Shown piece by piece: positions 34,115 to 49,100 of a stretch of 64,000 nt of DNA (positions are counted from its first letter, which is position 1; every line of letters begins with the position of its first letter). Source of the DNA: Salvia splendens (lineage: Eukaryota > Streptophyta > Magnoliopsida > Lamiales > Lamiaceae); assembly GCF_004379255.2 (NCBI RefSeq), contig NC_056041.1, positions 17,019,559 to 17,083,558 of the forward strand, written 5' to 3'. The position numbers were made by a program, and so were the translations under genes. The notes below the pieces were generated by a model, which worked only from the letters and a program-made list of their open reading frames with translations, made no database searches and was not told where the DNA came from.

Positions 34115-37100
34115 TCATATGTTAATAGTTGCATCCCACAACCGAAGCATCCCATTGCGTCCACCGCTACAGATCCTCTTCCTCTCAAGATCAGAAGCTA
34201 CACATCTAACCTGTAGCCACCAAGAAGCAATGCGGAACTAACCGAGTCAGGATTCACTGTCTGCAAAATAACTGTGTGAAAGTTGCAATATACTACTATC
34301 CAAATGGAACTAGGGTTTAGGGTTAGGGTTTAGGGTTGCAATGGCCTGATACTAAGATTTCATATAGAAACATAGTATAAAGAAGAGACAGTACATTTTG
34401 TGTATAGTCAAACGAATAACAAATAAGTGTGAGATGCCTTCAATGGCCAACCATAAACATTAATCGTGACCCAGTTTTGTAAAGAGAGCCAAACGAATAA
34501 AATTAACTTTTTTTTGGTCTGGTTTTGCTCTAGCTGCTTGGCTTTTGTTTCCCTTTGTTCTATGTAGCAGTTTCTGGCTTACCTCCCTTTTAGGCTTGAG
34601 CATTTTTATTTATCAAAAAAGAATCTCTGATAACATAAAACATAACCGTAAGAACGCTAGTAAAATTATTGAGATCTGAAGAACTAAGTTGAGCATACGA
34701 ACGGGTGAGCCACTCACAAGGAGAAGAAAAAACATTAAGAGCACTAAAATGATGAGCATATGCCTGTGCTGAGAATACCAAATAGATAACAGATTCAAGT
34801 AAAATAAGATCTTGATGACTCCATAATATACTAGTAAAGGTACCAACTCATAAGTAGGGAAGGGAAATCTAACCATAGCAACTGATTTTTGTGGAGTCCT
34901 GTAAAGTTGCCAACCAGCCACCTTTGAACCTGTATTCGTCAGCCCACTAAGTCTCTCTTGAGGTCGATGGAAAAGGGACATCGAATTATCAGCTGCTCCT
35001 ATCCCTAACCAATGTTCGCCCGCATTTATAGATAGTATGGGAGAACTATGAAGAGTAACATTCTTGACACATTTTATGCCACCTGTAAATAATAAGTATT
35101 AGTCAGACGTGGATAAATGCTTGAGCATTAAAAACCTGTACTTCAATGAAAACAATTCAGAAGCATTAAGGATAGCTACATTTGGTTAATAGTTTATGTC
35201 ACTTTTAAATTATTCTCCAGTCACTCGCTCAAAACAGGAGGAACTTATAAATAGCTTTAAGCTGAGCTATCATTTTTGAAGTTCCAATTAAAACCTGCCA
35301 GCTAAAAAAATAGAGCCATAAGAGTGAAATAAAACTAGTTAAGGAGAGTCAACTATGACTATAGATATTAAACTAAATCTAGAGAAGTTTTCTTTTTCAT
35401 TTCATCCCTATGACTAATTTGTATCAGTACATGCTAAATTAGGTGCAGAAAATAGATTTGATAAAATTGGTGATTAAAATTTAAAACAAAGAGATCTTAG
35501 AATTGAGAGTGCAAAACTGCATTTTAGATTCCCAAACAACCGCACACCAAGTACCGGTGGGTGGTAAATATATCCAGTGTTAGAAAGATTTGAAAGAGGT
35601 GGTGTTGCTAAAAGCATCAAATGTCTCTATGTGTTTCTACTGTTTGACATACAACGCTTATACATCAATAAAACAAAAATCACCACTCTTACCATCATCT
35701 GTTTCCCAAAACCGAACAAGTCCATCATTTGATCCTGAATCACATGAAAGTTGAATGAAAAAAAATTAGTACTGTAACTTCTCACATATCCATGCTCAAG
35801 CCAAAACAAATTTTATATTAACCTGTAATAATCCCTCTATCAGTAGTAGAGTATTCCACACAAAGAACCGGACCATCATGGCAAGCAAGCACAGCATCAC
35901 ATGTTCCTTGAGAGACAGACCACACTCGGGCGGTCCAATCATCGCTTCCTGTTATTACAGTTTCTCCGACCATTCTGATAGACCTGTGTGGTCATTATGT
36001 AATGGTTATTAATCAGCAAAATTAGATGTAATGAAGTATCGTTATTTCTTGAAGGTCAACAAACTCACCTAATCCATTTTGAATGACCTAACAGCTTGTG
36101 CATTTGTCTTCCAGCCCTGATGTCCCAAATGTTTGCAACCCTTAAAAAGAATATGCAAAAAATCAGGCTAGATTTTAGAAGACTGAGAAATGAGAAAACA
36201 ACCAGCGTCAGCACAAATATCCTTCTCTTACAAATAAAAGTTTGAGGGGCTTACCCATCTCTGCCTCCAGCAGCCAAGATCCCACTGGAGTCGTCATATT
36301 CCATGCAGAGAACAGCACTTGAAAAACGGCCTACTGTTGCAACACAGGTATCTGTCCTTACATCCCACATCTTCACTGTGCCATCATGTGCAGCTGTGAG
36401 AACACGCTCACCAGATAGCATCTTTACAATGCTGACCTGAAAATAAGCATGACAATAATGATTATTAGTTTGATAATATAGCAATGACATAGACATGCAG
36501 TTACACTAATAAAGACTCATTCCTGAAATTAAAGTAAAACACCGCATATATCAAAAGTAAATTAATCTTCTAACAGAACAGGATTATACCAAATTACCAA
36601 TTTTGTGGGAATTGAGAATCTAGCATAAATACTACACGTGAGAGCTTTCCATCAAGCAACTCAAGAAGATACTAACTGGAATTCTTACAGCAAAAGAGTA
36701 TATAATGATGAAGGAATCTCCAAAATTGTGAAACTTCTAGTTTCTTCTACAGGACTAAAGGTTTATTTCAGCAGAAAGCTGCTACAGTAGTCCAGTCATT
36801 TTCTGAACACAAATTTTCCTTATAATTAGCAACGATTCAGTAACTATCAAGCATTTCCTAATACTTTGGATACTTCCATGTACACAAAAAACCATAATCA
36901 TATACATACCACACAGCAAAAAGTATATACTATTAGGCACTAGGCAGCATAACTTAATGCTCCAAGCTGACCTGTGAATCATGGCCCTTCAACTCTTCTA
37001 AAAGCTGAGTGGTCTGTTTATCCCAAACAAGCACAGACTGGTCGTCCGAACCAGATACCACCTTCCCTCTATCAGAGCTTATGGCTCGGACAGTTCTGTA

Positions 37101-40100
37101 GATAGAATAGCAAGGTATAAATGATCTCGTAAACTTTGATAGTAATAGATCTAACCACATAATTTTGTACATAGTATAAGATGACCTCCCCAAGCATGTT
37201 CTGGATGCATACGAACATTTATAATTTCAACCCGTATGACAACACACAGAACACAAACACAGGAAACATTGAACAGAGAGGGGAAGAGATGAAAACACAT
37301 GTTCCACAGATACCTTGTATGTCCCTTTAAGGTTGCTCTGAGCTCAGAGCCACGAAGACTAGGGTCCCATATCTTTACCTGCAATTTTGATATATATGAG
37401 ATGAGTTTCAAGACACATGGAATTTCATGGAATCATGATCACGGGGAAATTTGAATTATAATCGGTTTAAATATTTTAGCATTGGGGCCACTGCCAGAGT
37501 GGCTTGAATGCTGATTGCAATTGTCATAAAAGGGGCATCATACACATTAGACGAGAGGTAAATGGTGGTCAGTAGAACTTTTGGCTTCCAAAGATGAATA
37601 TTATTATTATGGATATAATGTAAATAATAGAGGATTGCCTAGTGTAGTCTTGCTGTCACCAAAACATAGAAGATATTTTGAACAATAGAATATTACTGTG
37701 CAGTCTGTGCTTCCACTGATAAAGAACCCAGCATCTTCACGATCACCAACTAGGTCCCAGACTTCTCTTTTGGTCACACAATGTAAAGCAGTGACTGCAC
37801 CACTATGACCTCTCAGCATGCGCAAGCTGGTCTGCACCTTCTTTTGTGCTGCTGCTGGCACATCTTGCTTGGAAAGAGATCCATTCTCATTTGTAGCTGA
37901 ATAAACAAATACTCATCATGACCAACAATAAGATTAGGATAGGTTGTTACATTCTACATAAGAAAAATGTACCTGAATTTCCACCATCAGATGTCCACTT
38001 CCGGACACGACTAAAAGAACTGGCTTTATCTCTGCTAAACATGCTCTGAACCCAGCTCCTTCCATCACCAGATGCCTCAGATGATTGCTCAGTGTTGTCT
38101 CCAGCATCTTGTGGCCGTGGAGAAGGCAAACCAAATGACGAAACAGACTGACTTTTTCCAGCATAGATTCCCCAATATCCAATGCAAATTTGTCGAATAT
38201 GTGACAGGAATCCCCTTATCTTAATCTGATACAGCACATAAAAAATTGCATATGTAAAGTACCAAAATATGCAAGATAGAGGAATATCAAAGGAGAAACT
38301 TAGCCACAATAGTAAATGCAGATCCAGGAGCTTATTAAACCGCATTCTGTTGCACTTGATATGCAAGTTCATCAAGACAAGGATATGACTTCAGTAATGA
38401 GGACTAAAAGATAGGAGTTTTTTCAAAGTCCATTGATATTAAACATATTTAATGAGCACACGTATATTCAATTATCGAACAAGCAACTGATCAAAGATGT
38501 ATTAGCTAACTTTTAAATTTTCAAAAATGCAAACCAAAAATACAGGACAAGGAGTAGTTCTGCAATAATTTGGTAGATGTGGTTCTCATGGAGGGCTGGT
38601 AAGCCTGCTATCAATATCAGGATATGGCATTCTACAGACCAAAATCAGGGAAAAAATACAGAAGAAAACATGATCATAAGAAAGTTCTTGAAGACTCAAC
38701 ACTACAAAAGTAGAGAATCAGCTATTTAGATTTCAGACATAAGCACAACATGCTACATGCAAGTATCATTATCAAGGGAAGTTCATGCAGGACGTCATTG
38801 AGCTAGTTTTAATATCTAATGCATTATTTTTTTCAATTATGATTTTTATGGTTTTGGGTTCAGTCTTACAAGTATATTTTATCAGAGTTTATTAATATAT
38901 TGAGTATTAATTTACAGATGTATTACTATATCATGGAACCTTACGTAGTTCAGGGGCAGGAAGCTGCTAATCATGTAGTTTCACGACAGCAAAGTGTATC
39001 AAATATATGGAGAAAGGAGATCATGCACCCTTTGAAGCCAAGCCATAAGCAAACACAGCAGACAAAATGTGGCCGTTTATAAGTACAAAATGTTGCAACT
39101 TACTATGTGTTTGTATCCAATGTTGTTCTTCCCTGCTATTGTTTCAATCATATACCATGTATCAGTTTCGGCAATGCCCAAACCAGCCTTCATCACAGAA
39201 AGAAAATTTTTGCAATCAAGATCATGAATACAAATGCTTAAGGTGAGAGAATAAAATAGATATATACCACCAACATATAGAATAAAAGAAATACCATATG
39301 TGAAGCAAGAACAATTAGTTGTGTTGTTACCAACATCGCATAATTGGTTGACCTAACATTAAAACAACAAAAAAATAACTGATCAGTGTGTCTAGATTCT
39401 GTAAAGTGCATGTCTATAAGGAAGTCAAAAAATAGACAGATGTCTATAAATATTGATAGTTCTGACAAGTGAAAAAGGTCACCAAAACACTTCATCATTT
39501 CTCTTTCTGTCCAACTAGTTTCATGGGGGAAAACATGCACTGACTTCATGTGTATTTATTGATACACAGTACATAACATTATGGATCACTACCAATTACG
39601 GTGAATCTTTTCTACCTAACTAAAGAAGCTATCTAAGGCAAGACAAGCTTTTACACTAATCCATTTGTAGGCTTTCTAGCTCTTCAAGTTTGAAGAAGTT
39701 ACTCTCTAAACGCAAGATCCCTTATCTAGCACATCCACTCGGTGAGGTTTCACCTCTAAACACAAGATCCCTTATCTAACCAACAAACTGAAATAGCTGG
39801 CCACACTCCTCTACTAAATTGAGGTCATTGACTTCAAGACTGAAAATAACAATACAAGATCCCTATCTAACCAACAAACTGAAATAGCTGGCCACACTCC
39901 TCTACTAAATTGAAGTCATTGACTTCAAGACTGAAAATAACAATACAAGATCCCGGAGTCCTGCGTGAACATTCTAGAACCGATATCCAATAAACTTATA
40001 GCTAATGCAGCACTTGCTTCTTAGAATTTGTAAAGCATGTCAACTGCTGCCATGGTGGATGTGGATCACATTAAACCGAATCCATACAAAACAAAAGACA

Positions 40101-43100
40101 CTTGATCAAGCACAGCTAAGATCAATCAGATAAAAGAAAGCCTCATAAGTGCCAAAATAAGAACAAGGGGGGAGGGAGTGAACAGCCAAAGGAGTATAAG
40201 TTCTATTAATTCGAGAAAAAAAGGAGTTTCAAGATGGCAGTGTCCTTACTTGCTCGAAAAGCGGTCAATCAGATCATCAAAGTAGGCTTCCCAAAAGCTG
40301 CGACGCCAAAAAAGACATATTAACAGGTAAAGATTTATTTTATAGATTAGCCCATAAACATTCTAATCATCTTTTTCTAGAAACATACTGAGCTAGATTC
40401 TTCTCCATGGTGAAATTCCATATCTTCAAACATTACAAAATAGGTAAGATCTTTTGTACACTTTTTTTAGGTAGAAGATCTTCTGTATACTAACTATACA
40501 GAAATTTACAAGCATTAAAGACTTAAAGTATAGTTATCAGCGAGAATTAGTGTACCATATATAAAGCTCAATGGCTATGCTGGGACCTGAAATAGTCTCT
40601 ACTAGCATAAAAGCCTAAATGGTTATTTCTTTTGTCTTAACAAGGAACATACTTATAATAACCTTGTGTTATTGGAAACCAACTGGTTTCAGTGAAAGGC
40701 CAGCGCATAAATCAAGAATATTCAAGTCTGATTCAGACTACAAGCTTAGACAAAATGAGCATACAATGATTTTGAGCATCGAGGCTTATAAGCTCGAATT
40801 ATCAGTAAATTGATTCCTAGACTGTTCTGTTGTGAGAGTATAAAGTACCGACCATAAAGCCCTGGTCTCTATCATTGTGTAAATGACCCAAGACAAGAGA
40901 CTGGAACACAAAACAGGACACCCAAGTAGCAAAGAAGTAGCTAGGATGCAGTCAATTTTGCAGTAAAATACTTCTACTCCATTAATTAACACAAACTAAC
41001 TAAATAACCTTCGAGTGTCGAGTTGTTACATAATTTATCTAGTGTTTCCGAAAGTGAGATCATAGCTGAAGTTAGAATTGAGAACGCCATTTGACAAATG
41101 ATCTTTGAAGCACTCTAGTCTTCTCTTACAATTTTTTGGTAGAATACATGGCACATTCCTAAAATTTCTCATTTTCTTTTTGCATAGGCACTCAAGTCTA
41201 CCTGTCCTCTTTTGCTATGCCAACCCGACTTATTTATCAAAGTTCTCATTTTATTTTAGCAGAGGATTAGATATCAGTTTCTTCTCTTATGAACAATGTC
41301 CAGTTTTTAGCAGAGGATTAGATATCAGATTCATGAAACAGGAGAATCGTGCATATAGACCAAATAAAGTAAGCCACATACAATAATGAAAGACCAAATA
41401 TTATAAAAGATATGAAGATGAAATCTCAAGTTCATAAGAGAAGAGATGCATACCGTAACTCATCCCATATGGAAAGAGAGCGAAGGTGGCGCTGAATATG
41501 ATCCGGGACATTGTTCACATCCTTCTTATACATTTCAGCAGAAACTTCAAGGGCATCTCTAATAGTTGTCAGGTCATTCCTAGCTATAGCACGATTGATG
41601 GCTGTTTTGAGCTGTATTAAGACAAAATAGTTACTTTAACTTAATACCGGACCTTACAGATGCTTTTCCAAATCAAGCAAATCTATTATATGAATATACA
41701 AAGCAAAAATGAAAACACAATTTTCCCACCCAAGGGAAGAAATATTTTCATATTAAGGGATTGTTTGCTACATGTGATAAGGGTGTGATTGATGCTTACG
41801 ATAGGTTTATATCTTGTTTGCTTAATAAATCAAAGCCCAGTACCTATTATCCCACCTCATAGATGGAATGCGTAATATAGAAAATATTCATACCATATAT
41901 AGATTAAATAATGAACTAAACTACAATAATATCACCCTCCTTCCATAGTTTATATATGTTGCACATAAATTTATACACCAGCAACTATAATAATGATACT
42001 ACAAATTATAGGTGTGGTAAAAGACATTGTAATCAAACATTATGTGACTGTCAAGCAAAAGATCCCTATCATTATTTCACTTACTAGTACTCTATACTTT
42101 ATATTATCTCCATTCTCCACTAGCTACTATTAGTATTTTATAACTCCCTCCGTCCCATAAAAATAGGGACTTGGGGATGGCACGGTTTTTAGTGCAAAAT
42201 TGGTAGAGTAAGAGAGAGGTAGGAAAAAAAGTGATTTAAGTATTGTTAGTGGCAGTGTTGTCAAATGTCGTTCGGGTCGCTCGGGTCGCCTGGGTCGAGA
42301 CCATCACCGCACCAACATGGGTGGGTTGATCGAGATACAGGGTCGCCGCTGGGTCGCCTGGGTCGAGTGGGTCGCCTGGGTCGAGTGGGTCGCCCTAAAC
42401 ACATGCTATCTCTGATTTCTCAAATCTCTCACATGTTTTCTGACTCTCTCAATCACAATTCTCTATATATATGCATGCACCACATCAAACTTTTCAAACC
42501 TACTTTCTACACTTTAGAATTCGGCCTCTTCACTCCTATACAAATAAACAATTCAAAGATCTTTTGCTGCCACCCTTCATATATTCCTTTGATTTGATAT
42601 TTTCAGACAATGGTTTCAATTATTTATTGTGTTATGACTTATGAATTGTTTTGATATTTTGATCATTTCTATTTTCCATTTTATCTCTATTCACATGAAT
42701 TGCGTCTACATTTATATTATTTGATATATTATAAACATTAGAGCAATATATTTATTTTATTTAATATTAAAAGGCAAAAAAATGAACCTAGCTTTGTGGG
42801 TCTCTCGACCACGTCGACTCGTCGACCCGCAACCCGAATTTTCACCTCATCGACCCGGTGCGCCCCACGACCCTAACAACACTGGTTAGTGGAGAATGGG
42901 ACCCACCTCATAAGAGAGAAAAACTTGCCAAAAATGGAAGATGGCTATATTCTGGGACGGTCCAAAATGGATAAAGAATACTATTTTTATGAGACTGAGG
43001 GAGTATATATCACTGAATCTATATGTACAAACACTATAATATTATTAATGCCGAGAGTGAAGTTGTATCTACTATTGCCATATTTGGATCATTAGAGCAT

Positions 43101-46100
43101 TACCATCCCATGTAATTCAACAATTATTTGGTCAGGAGGAGTTCAAATATGTTTAAAATAAGTTAACATTCTTCCCAACAAAAATAGTTAAATATGACAC
43201 CAAGAACTCTACTCAAACACAAGTTATTTTTACATATAAAACAAAGAATTTATAATTACAAATAATATACATGCACGTGCGACTACGAATCCGAATTAAA
43301 ACAAATTGGTCTGGCACTATTCTCATGTTTGATACTCCCTCCGTCCACCATTTATAGTCCCATTTTGAATCAGCACGGGTTTTAACAAATTATTTGACTT
43401 TTTCAAGAAAAATGGGAAAATGAGTTAGTGGTCTCCACTTTTAAATATTGATTTAATAATAGAATGTGAGTGCAATGATTTAGTTGAGTGGTGGGAACCA
43501 CCAACCCAAAATGGAAAAAAAGCAAATGGGACTTTAAATCACGGACCCCCCGAAATAGCAAGATGGGACATTTTCTCACGGACGGAGGGAGTAGTAAGTA
43601 ATACAAGGAAGACTTCAAAGCAGAGTTTAGCAGCATGAGCTTGTAATACCAATAAGAGCATTTATGCCAACCGATTTAATAAAAAAAAAAAAGAATGCTT
43701 AAAAATCATTGAGGTCTTAAATCCACCAAGGGCCCTGAAATTTTATGATCTCGAAACCTCATCATCTCTTCAAACACAAATATTCTCCTATTCTACACTA
43801 ACCAGATAGACCAAGTCAGCATACATGACAATCACTTCCCATAAATTTGAGCCCTTTTGCTAATTAAGTATTTAGGTCTAGAAAACTCATTCTAAATAAA
43901 CTTTATTTTAAAAAAAAACAAACGAACAAAAATATAGAATTAGGTTCATATATTTTGATCTCACAAAACCAACAACAGCATACTGCATCTAATTTAATTT
44001 TGTCCTCTATCAAATTAAACCAAACATTCTTTATTTTAATTTTGTGTTATGTAAAATAAACAATAAACAGTATCATCAGCCATACATCATGCACAAAAGA
44101 TGAAGGAAAATAATGACTCAGATAGTATAAGAAAGTCGCTTAAATTGCTAATCATGATATAGCTTCAATAATTATTAAGCCAACATACCAGTTCTTTCAC
44201 TGCTATAAACTGCTCATCTGTCAACTGGCAGGTCCATCCCTTTTGGTGTTTGGGGGTATCAGAGTCAGAAAACGAGTCATAACACAACATGAGTGAACAT
44301 TACTTCGTTTTTAAGATTGAACATACCGAACGAATGTGCTCTCTTATGCATTCAACGAATCCACTACCACCAATTCCCTCAGCATCAGACTCAATCAAAG
44401 CTGAAAACATTAAACAAATCCATAGTGACATCCACTTATGCCAACAGGAACAAAAACATAACCAATATAGTTCCAAGAGAATAGTCACAAAGTTTATTTG
44501 GTTAAGACACAAAAGGCCTACCAAGGATGGTTCCATGCTCAAATGATGAAAGAGGATCATCAGTCGCCCCCAGTTTCAGAAGCCGTAGCCATAATCCCTG
44601 TCCAAGGAGCCAAAAAGGTTTAGAAAATGATAATTCTATACAAAATCTGAAGAAAATGTTATGCTTTTAGGGAAGATGGTAAGAGAAATCCACACATGCT
44701 TTACCCCAGTCACAGCTATTATTAGAGAAAGGATATGATGAACAACCCACAACATATCAATAAAATATCAAACTTCTACAACATGCTGCCAACAAAAATA
44801 AAATGATGCAAAAATAATTTGAATAATAAATTATAGTATGGTGTATACTTCAAAGTATCAGTGTCAAAAGAATGTTTTGGCTTATCAGAATAACATATTT
44901 AGTTCTACACAGTAGAACTATGAATTGCATGTGTATATTTTTGGTTTAAGTATTTTTACATTGTTTTTGTACATCTTGGGCACTATTTTCAATACTTAAA
45001 TTACACAATAAATATGAGTTATCCTTGCATTTGGTGATCTATTAAGCACTAACTAATTATGGGACTTCAATTGGGCAGGAAAAATCTTCTATTTCTATTC
45101 ACTGACATTTTATACATATATATAATTAGATATAGATATAGCTTGAAAATAATAACACGAATGATCACAGGTTGAGCATTGAACAAGCATCTGAAATAAC
45201 AGCCATATTTAAGAACTCAAACTCTCAAAGGCATTTGTGAATTATGTCACAAATGCAAATCAGACCAACTATAAAAGATGCTGCATTCAAACTTTAAATA
45301 CTCCTAGGAAGGACCAAGAAATGTGAAATTTTTAATGACATAGAAGACCGAAAGAGGCCCTAGCACATAAATAAAAATAACTAAGCTATCCTGAGAGCTT
45401 ACCTAAAATATAATTTTCTTGTTGCTTATCAGAAAGAAGATCAAAGTGATGAGTGAAAATGTGACATAAGAAATGCAAATCAAAAGAAATAACAGAGCAC
45501 AATTATAAAACTAAAGGTGTTACATCCCACACCTCATCAAGGGATTCTTCTGGTATTTTAAAATCTCCCTTATTAATTAACAAAGAAAGATCTTACGTTC
45601 ATAATATAGTTAGAAATACTAAATAATGTAACTAATACTAGATCATAAAGGCTTAGCCCAAAAGAGAGCTATTACAGTCTTACAACAATATAAGCCAATT
45701 AGTCCTAACAAGAAATAACCAATCAATAAATATACTGACGCAAAAACCAAAATCTGGATATTTAATGAAGAGAACAGAATCAAACAGAAAAACACTGTAC
45801 CTGCAGCTTCACTTGAATGTCGAGGACCATGCGTTCCCGTTCAGCCTGTGAATTTTCATCAGATTTAAGTAACTGTATGACTGTTCAGTTAACCACAAAG
45901 CTACAAATACTCACAGCTCTCTCCCTTGGACTTAAGCTCTCCTTAGGATCTTTACCAGGACGGGGTGAAGGAGAACTAGACAATGAAAAAGGACAATGTT
46001 CAGTCTCAAAGAGAAGGCAAGTAAGTCTAGTAAGAGAAAGGACTCCATGTTCTTAGTGTTATACCTTTGTACATGTTTTGCAGGATATTCAACGGCTCCA

Positions 46101-49100
46101 CTGGCCGCTGCTAGAATCTGTTTCCTCTTTTCTTCCTGCTCTTCTGTTCTGACGTTTGCAGGAAACCTGTCATAGCAATATTTGGCACCTGATTCTGTAG
46201 AAGTTAAAAGCAAAAAATTACACCAAAATTCAAAAACCTACTCTAACATGTCTACGCATCGAGCACTGTCCAGTTCAAAACTTCAAATGATTGTTGAAAT
46301 TACCAGGAATCCCCAATCCTGGGTCAGAAATTGTTACAATATCAGGTTCTGCAGAAAAGGATGGAAGGATCGATAAAGGATTTTGTCCCCTGCCGATGGC
46401 ATCTTGTAACCTATCAAGAAGGTTGTTTCCATTTCCTTCTGAACCAAGACCTCTCTCCAAATAATCAAAGAAACCTTGGGATTCTAGAAACTGGCTGATC
46501 TGTTTAAGTTGCACATTTAACATCTATCCTGAGTAACTGAACAAGCGAAAAAGCAGTTGCAGCAAACTATTATTTACAGCTCAATGAAAATAGATTAAAA
46601 CACTCACCATAGGATCAGGTGGCTGGTTACTTGACCTGGACCGCTTTTTCAGAAAGGCCTGGCTGTTGAAGATATGAGTTGCAGTGTTTTCCTACCAAAC
46701 TATAGATCAGTTGCTATCCTAGATTACTAACCACTAAACTAACAAAGAAAATTAGGTAAAGTGCGTACAATAAAATTGCGATAGCCACCTAGAATTGATC
46801 CAAAAAACTTCAGGAATATAAACCTGCAAGACCCAAAATATTAATTAGTGGACGAGAGAGCCCTGATACAACACAATGTCTTTTGACATACAACATTGAC
46901 GAAGCAGCGGGTGCATGTCTTCAGTGATGAACAACTAAAGATGAATTGTTTGAGTTATTAACCAAATATCCCAGTTTAATATAAATTCTATCATTTACTG
47001 CACAATGTCGAACACAAACAATAAGAAAACATGCATGGTGATAACGAACTCCAAGCATGGATTCTGGATTGAAGTAATTGCAAGTCAGAAGAGCTGTCTG
47101 ATAGGCTTGGAGAAGAAAAAGCACCCTAAGAGATCACGGTAAAACACAATCCCTAAGAAAACATGTATGGTGATAACAAACTCCAAGTATGGATTGTGGG
47201 TTGAAGTAATTGCAATTCGGAAGAGCTGTATAATAGCCTTGGAGAAGAAAAGGAAAGTAATTACTCAACGACTAACATGTGAACATAATTACTCAATGAT
47301 TAACATGTGAATGTAAGAACTCAATAAAATATGTCAACTACACGTTGACCGCAAGCAGGAGGAATAAAAGAACGACATTAATTTTTTTCAGGAAACAATG
47401 CAGTCGAATTTTTCTTTGTTGAAACCAACAGAAGGATCTTATTTTGAACATTTGCTCATGAAAAGGATTGTGCAACTCATGCAATAACTTAAAAATTGAA
47501 ATTGAATTTGTTTGTGTATATTTCAATTATAAGTTATAACAATGCAGAATTACAACTTCTAACATGTCAAATTCTACAAAGGTTGATACATAACACCTAA
47601 AGGGTGAAAAATCACTAAGCATCTGAATATGATGACTAGATCAACAGTTTAATAATAGATACATAAAAGTTTAAACTGAGCGAAAGCATACCTAAGATGG
47701 AGATCATGATCCTCCCCCCAAGGCCTGCTATCGCCTCTAAGGCATTGCTCAGAGAACAAACCATACTTCATCTGGTCTATACCAACAACATTAGGATACA
47801 ACAGCTTCAATATCTCACCGCGCAAAGAACTATGCTCTGGCTCAGGTATGGAAGGTATTTCCTCAGTCGTAGTGATGATGTTATGCTCAAGGTCAACCAC
47901 AACTACCTGCAATGAATACCACAGATTTTTAACCAATTTAGCAGTAAAAATTAGAATGCACTAAAGACATCAGTAATTAAAGTGACAAAGAATGAACAAA
48001 AAAAATCAACTGCATAGCACAAGTTCATTGCATAAATTAATAATCAAGTAAAACATAATTAGCTATCTTTTTTCTAGGATGCTGACAATAATGAGGCATG
48101 AGTATGTATCACATGCTTGTTTTTTTTAATATTATGACATACTTAAATGAAAGCAACTAAGGTAGCAAACACTGAAGATTATAATCAGAAACTTCAACAG
48201 AAACTCAGTTGGCGGTTTGAGATTTGAGGTAAGCGATAATGACAAAATAAGAACTAAGGTTATAGATAGATCATGCTTTACAGTAATCACATTTCTGCAG
48301 ATCACAGTAGCATTGGATATAACATGAACGAAGGTTTTTAATAGTATCATCCATCTACCAAGTTCTAGTTAATAGTATATAAATGCTGTGATTCACATCT
48401 CATAGTCATGTAACACCAATCGTCCCACATCCTTTCTCAAGAAACATGAAATGAAGAATTTCACCAATGAGATCATTATATTAACGACATGTGACTCATG
48501 TCACATCAGTTGTACACACAGTAAAGTGACTGAAGACTTAAGGATATTACATCAGTCAAAAAATAAAAGTAAACTTCACAACAATCATAAACATCTCATG
48601 ATTTCAAAAACAAACAACAACAGTTATTAATGCTTACTTGAAGTGGGTTGTTAGCAGTTAAGATCACACTTAGCATGATAATTTGACTTTAAAATGAGAC
48701 TAGAGTCACTAGACTCAAACACATGTACTCAACCTCAAGTTTGAAAAGAAACTCATATCAAATGTGAAACGATGCCATATTCAATTGAACTTATTTGTCC
48801 ATACCATTAAACAAATGACCCCACCATCACAGTCAGTCATTAATATGCATCTTCATTAATTAAATATAACAGACCATTAAATAAAAAAGAATGCACATCA
48901 ACCCATCCCCCACCCCCAAAAAAATAGCAGAATATATAAAAAAATTGAGTAAAAGTTGTCCAGATTTCATTACTCATGGTATAAGTTTCACAAACAGTGA
49001 GATACTTATAACATATAAGCCACCAATAGTTTCTAGAGCCCAAAACCCATGCTCCTGTTACTATTTATCTCTTTTTCACATCAGACTATCAGAGGAACAT

